Assembly (NCBI GenBank): GCA_029856375.1
Contig: JAHQWX010000076.1
Coordinates: forward strand, 1 to 7,467
Length of the DNA: 7,467 bases
From: Promethearchaeia archaeon
GTDB lineage: Archaea; Asgardarchaeota; Lokiarchaeia; Sigyniarchaeales; SOKP01
Direction of reading: 5' to 3'
Each line of letters opens with the position of its first letter. Position 1 is the first letter of the stretch. Both the position numbers and the translations under genes were made by a program. Below are positions 5,907-7,467 of the stretch, one piece after another. The notes below the pieces were generated by a model. That model ran no database searches. It was not told the origin of the DNA and saw nothing but the letters and a program-made list of their open reading frames with translations.

Positions 5907-7058
5907 ATGGACAAAGTAGCAATAGTAGGTATAGCGCAAACGAAATATGAAGAAGATAAGATAGATCTGACGATCTCTGAGCTCGTCTTTGAAGCTGTTA
6001 AGGACCTTTACGACCAATTGGGAATAAGTAAAGAAGATGTGGGGTGCGTAATTTCAAGCTCCAACGACTTCAACGATGGTCGGACAATCGCGAATATGGC
6101 AATCCAAGATGCAGCTGGCGCAGTTGGAAAATCAGAGTCGAGAGTTTCCGGAGATGGTGCTTTCGCGTATGTTTATGGGGCTATGAGAATTCTTTCTGGA
6201 TATTACGATACAGTGATGGTTGTGTCGCACTGTAAATGCTCTGAGGTAGACCAACATCTCGTCAACAACGCAATATTTGATCCATTTTACCAACGAGCCT
6301 TAGGACTTGATCAAATTTCGTCCGCCGGTTTGATGGCTAACATGTACGCAACTAAATACGGAATTACTCCGGATCAAGCAGCGAAGGTCGTCGTCAAGAA
6401 TAGAAAAAACGCTTTGAACAATCCTTACGCGCATTTGCAAAATCAGGTTTCGATTGAAGATGTATTAAACTCCCCCATGGTTGCATATCCTCTAAGAAAA
6501 CTTGACTTGCCACCATTCTCAGATGGAGCTTGTGCTATGCTTTTAACCAACGAAGAAAATGCCAAAAAATATACAGGTACACCTGTTTGGCTTAAAGGTT
6601 ATGGAAGTTGTACTGACGCGTATTATCTAGGAAATCGAAATTTAACTGATTTAATCGGACTCGAATTGGCAGCTAAAGCAGCTTATAAAATGGCAGGAAT
6701 AAATGACCCCATTAATCAAATAGATGTTGCAGAAGTGTATGATATGTTCTCGTACCACGAATTGATGAGTTATGAAGCCTTAGATTTTTGTGGAAAAGGT
6801 GAAGGTGGTCAGTTTATCGATAGTGGTGAGTCTGAAATGACTGGGAAGATTCCCGTAAATCCTTCCGGAGGTGTACTATCGAGTAATCCTACGATGGTTA
6901 ATGGTCTTATTCGCGTAGCAGAAGTTGCTTCACAATTAATGGGTAAGGCAGATAAAAGGCAGATCGCTGGTGCAAAAATTGGGCTTGCAAACGGCATGAA
7001 CGGCATTTGCTCTCAAGGAAATTGTGTATTAATATTTGGAGTTGATGGAGGTGCGTAA
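5907..7058 (+). CDS. Thiolase-fold protein with substituted catalytic residues
   Basis: This is a 383-residue SCP2-thiolase/acetyl-CoA acetyltransferase superfamily protein of normal length. The first strand is KVAIVGIAQTKYEE (3-16). The region before the sG.yd..mVV motif (97-106) aligns without gaps to the C-A-S-G nucleophile segment of archaeal thiolases, but the Cys position is S81 (S81-G-D-G84). Downstream, EVYDMFSYHEL (276-286) has Y278 where many SCP2 thiolases have the HDxF His. PVNPSGGVLSSNP (316-328) carries N327 where the GHP His is expected. The C-terminal ANGMNGICSQGNCVLI (361-376) lacks a clear second catalytic Cys motif. The fold is clear, but ordinary thiolysis or condensation seems unlikely. 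It may be a non-catalytic partner of the next thiolase-fold gene, or an aldolase-like enzyme as in the Ltp2 branch. It is cotranscribed with that gene, 3 bases apart. Confidence 0.88.
   Translation: MDKVAIVGIAQTKYEEDKIDLTISELVFEAVKDLYDQLGISKEDVGCVISSSNDFNDGRTIANMAIQDAAGAVGKSESRVSGDGAFAYVYGAMRILSGYYDTVMVVSHCKCSEVDQHLVNNAIFDPFYQRALGLDQISSAGLMANMYATKYGITPDQAAKVVVKNRKNALNNPYAHLQNQVSIEDVLNSPMVAYPLRKLDLPPFSDGACAMLLTNEENAKKYTGTPVWLKGYGSCTDAYYLGNRNLTDLIGLELAAKAAYKMAGINDPINQIDVAEVYDMFSYHELMSYEALDFCGKGEGGQFIDSGESEMTGKIPVNPSGGVLSSNPTMVNGLIRVAEVASQLMGKADKRQIAGAKIGLANGMNGICSQGNCVLIFGVDGGA
7047..7053 (+). promoter_or_regulatory. Ribosome binding site of the second thiolase-fold gene
   Basis: GGAGGTG lies inside the last codons of the preceding gene and ends 8 bases before the ATG at 7062. 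This fixes the start of the downstream frame, only 3 bases after the previous stop, and indicates coupled translation of the two subunits. Confidence 0.75.
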
Positions 7059-7061
7059 GAA

Positions 7062-7467
7062 ATGGTAAAACACGATGTAGCTGTAGTTGGTGTAGGTCAG
7101 ACAAAACATGCAAGCAAAAGAAGAGATGTTAATATTCCCGAAATGATATACGAAGCAGTTAAAATGGCGCTTGACGACGCCCAACTCATGTCTAAAGATA
7201 TCGATGCAATAATAATAGGAAATATGGATCATTTCGAAGGAATAAATTTCTCTGAGATGTGGACTGGAATTGAAGCAGCACCAGGATATTTAAAACCTGT
7301 TGTGAAAGTCGCCACAGGAGGAACGACCGGTTCGTCCTTAGCGATATGTGGATATCACAATGTGGCGTCAGGAATATACAACAAAATCCTTGTTGTGGGC
7401 TGGGAAAAACTGCAAGAAGGTGGTGCTACTACTGGTATAATCACAGCATTTGATCCCGTCGGGGAAA
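7062..7467 (+). CDS. Second thiolase-fold protein, 5' part only
   Basis: The frame is open from the ATG at 7062 to the right edge, giving 135 residues; the rest is outside the window. It begins HDVAVVGVGQTKHASK (4-19), parallel to the start of the preceding protein, and continues with the thiolase N-terminal domain up to TGIITAFDPVG. At the nucleophile segment it reads TGGTTGSSLA (85-94). Aligning on the downstream VASGIYNKILVVGWEKL (101-117) puts G87 exactly where Cys is expected. The only nearby cysteine, C96, is nine residues too late. The family is secure, but the usual Cys-based mechanism is not supported. Adjacent thiolase-fold genes with different sequences often make hetero-oligomers, and such archaeal loci commonly add a DUF35 zinc-ribbon/OB-fold gene, which could lie just beyond the window. 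Confidence 0.85.
   Translation, partial: MVKHDVAVVGVGQTKHASKRRDVNIPEMIYEAVKMALDDAQLMSKDIDAIIIGNMDHFEGINFSEMWTGIEAAPGYLKPVVKVATGGTTGSSLAICGYHNVASGIYNKILVVGWEKLQEGGATTGIITAFDPVGE

Noticed and set aside
6205..6245. C109/C111 of the first thiolase-fold protein as alternative nucleophiles
   Set aside because: They fall after the sG.yd..mVV strand, where thiolases have the G-x-E-x-M segment, too far from the aligned active-site turn to replace the Cys without a structural argument.
6044..7232. Short frames at 6044-6235 (plus), 6809-7006, 6907-7113 and 7029-7232 (minus)
   Set aside because: They overlap the thiolase-fold genes in other frames; the last even spans the start of the second gene.

Overview
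The window looks archaeal. Sequences resembling archaeal TATA boxes lie about 25-37 bases upstream of several start codons. The Fe-S gene at 929 and the FAD oxidoreductase gene starting at 4794 have no Shine-Dalgarno sequence and appear leaderless, while genes inside operons carry clear GGAGG-type sites. The left-edge gene encodes what reads as an ESCRT-type MIT domain followed by TPR repeats. Together with AT-rich DNA and acyl-CoA plus Fe-S redox enzymes, this points to an Asgard (Lokiarchaeia-like) archaeon. That assignment is inference with moderate confidence; no rRNA or other marker gene is present.

Layout. 1-577 (minus): 5' part of an MIT-TPR gene running off the left edge. 578-928: very AT-rich, holding a 5'-truncated or very small minus-strand reading frame and the promoter of the next gene. 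929-2065 (plus): HdrD/GlpC-type protein with two [4Fe-4S] motifs and two complete CCG domains. Convergent to it, only 14 bases away, is a minus-strand operon read from 5683 down to 2080: crotonase-fold enoyl-CoA isomerase-like enzyme, CrtI/retinol-saturase-like FAD oxidoreductase, then a flavin reductase with a C-terminal [2Fe-2S] domain. 5690-5906 is a 217-base divergent promoter region. 5907-7058 and 7062-right edge (plus): two consecutive thiolase-fold genes, the second cut by the window end.

How the genes may work together. The block from 929 to the end reads as an anaerobic acyl-CoA or isoprenoid-type module. The thiolase-fold pair would act on C-C bonds of CoA thioesters, and the isomerase would move double bonds. 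The flavin/[2Fe-2S] reductase could pass NAD(P)H electrons to the co-transcribed FAD oxidoreductase, and the HdrD-like protein could link to another electron carrier. Substrates cannot be read from the sequence.

Most notable points: (1) both thiolase-fold proteins lack the nucleophilic Cys at the aligned position (Ser and Gly instead), so Claisen-type thiolysis is doubtful and an aldolase-like role is possible; (2) a probable ESCRT-type MIT domain is fused to TPR repeats; (3) the crotonase lacks both hydratase glutamates but keeps the isomerase-type one; (4) an oxidoreductase and a reductase are translationally coupled, behind what looks like their own internal leaderless promoter with a GC-rich palindrome.
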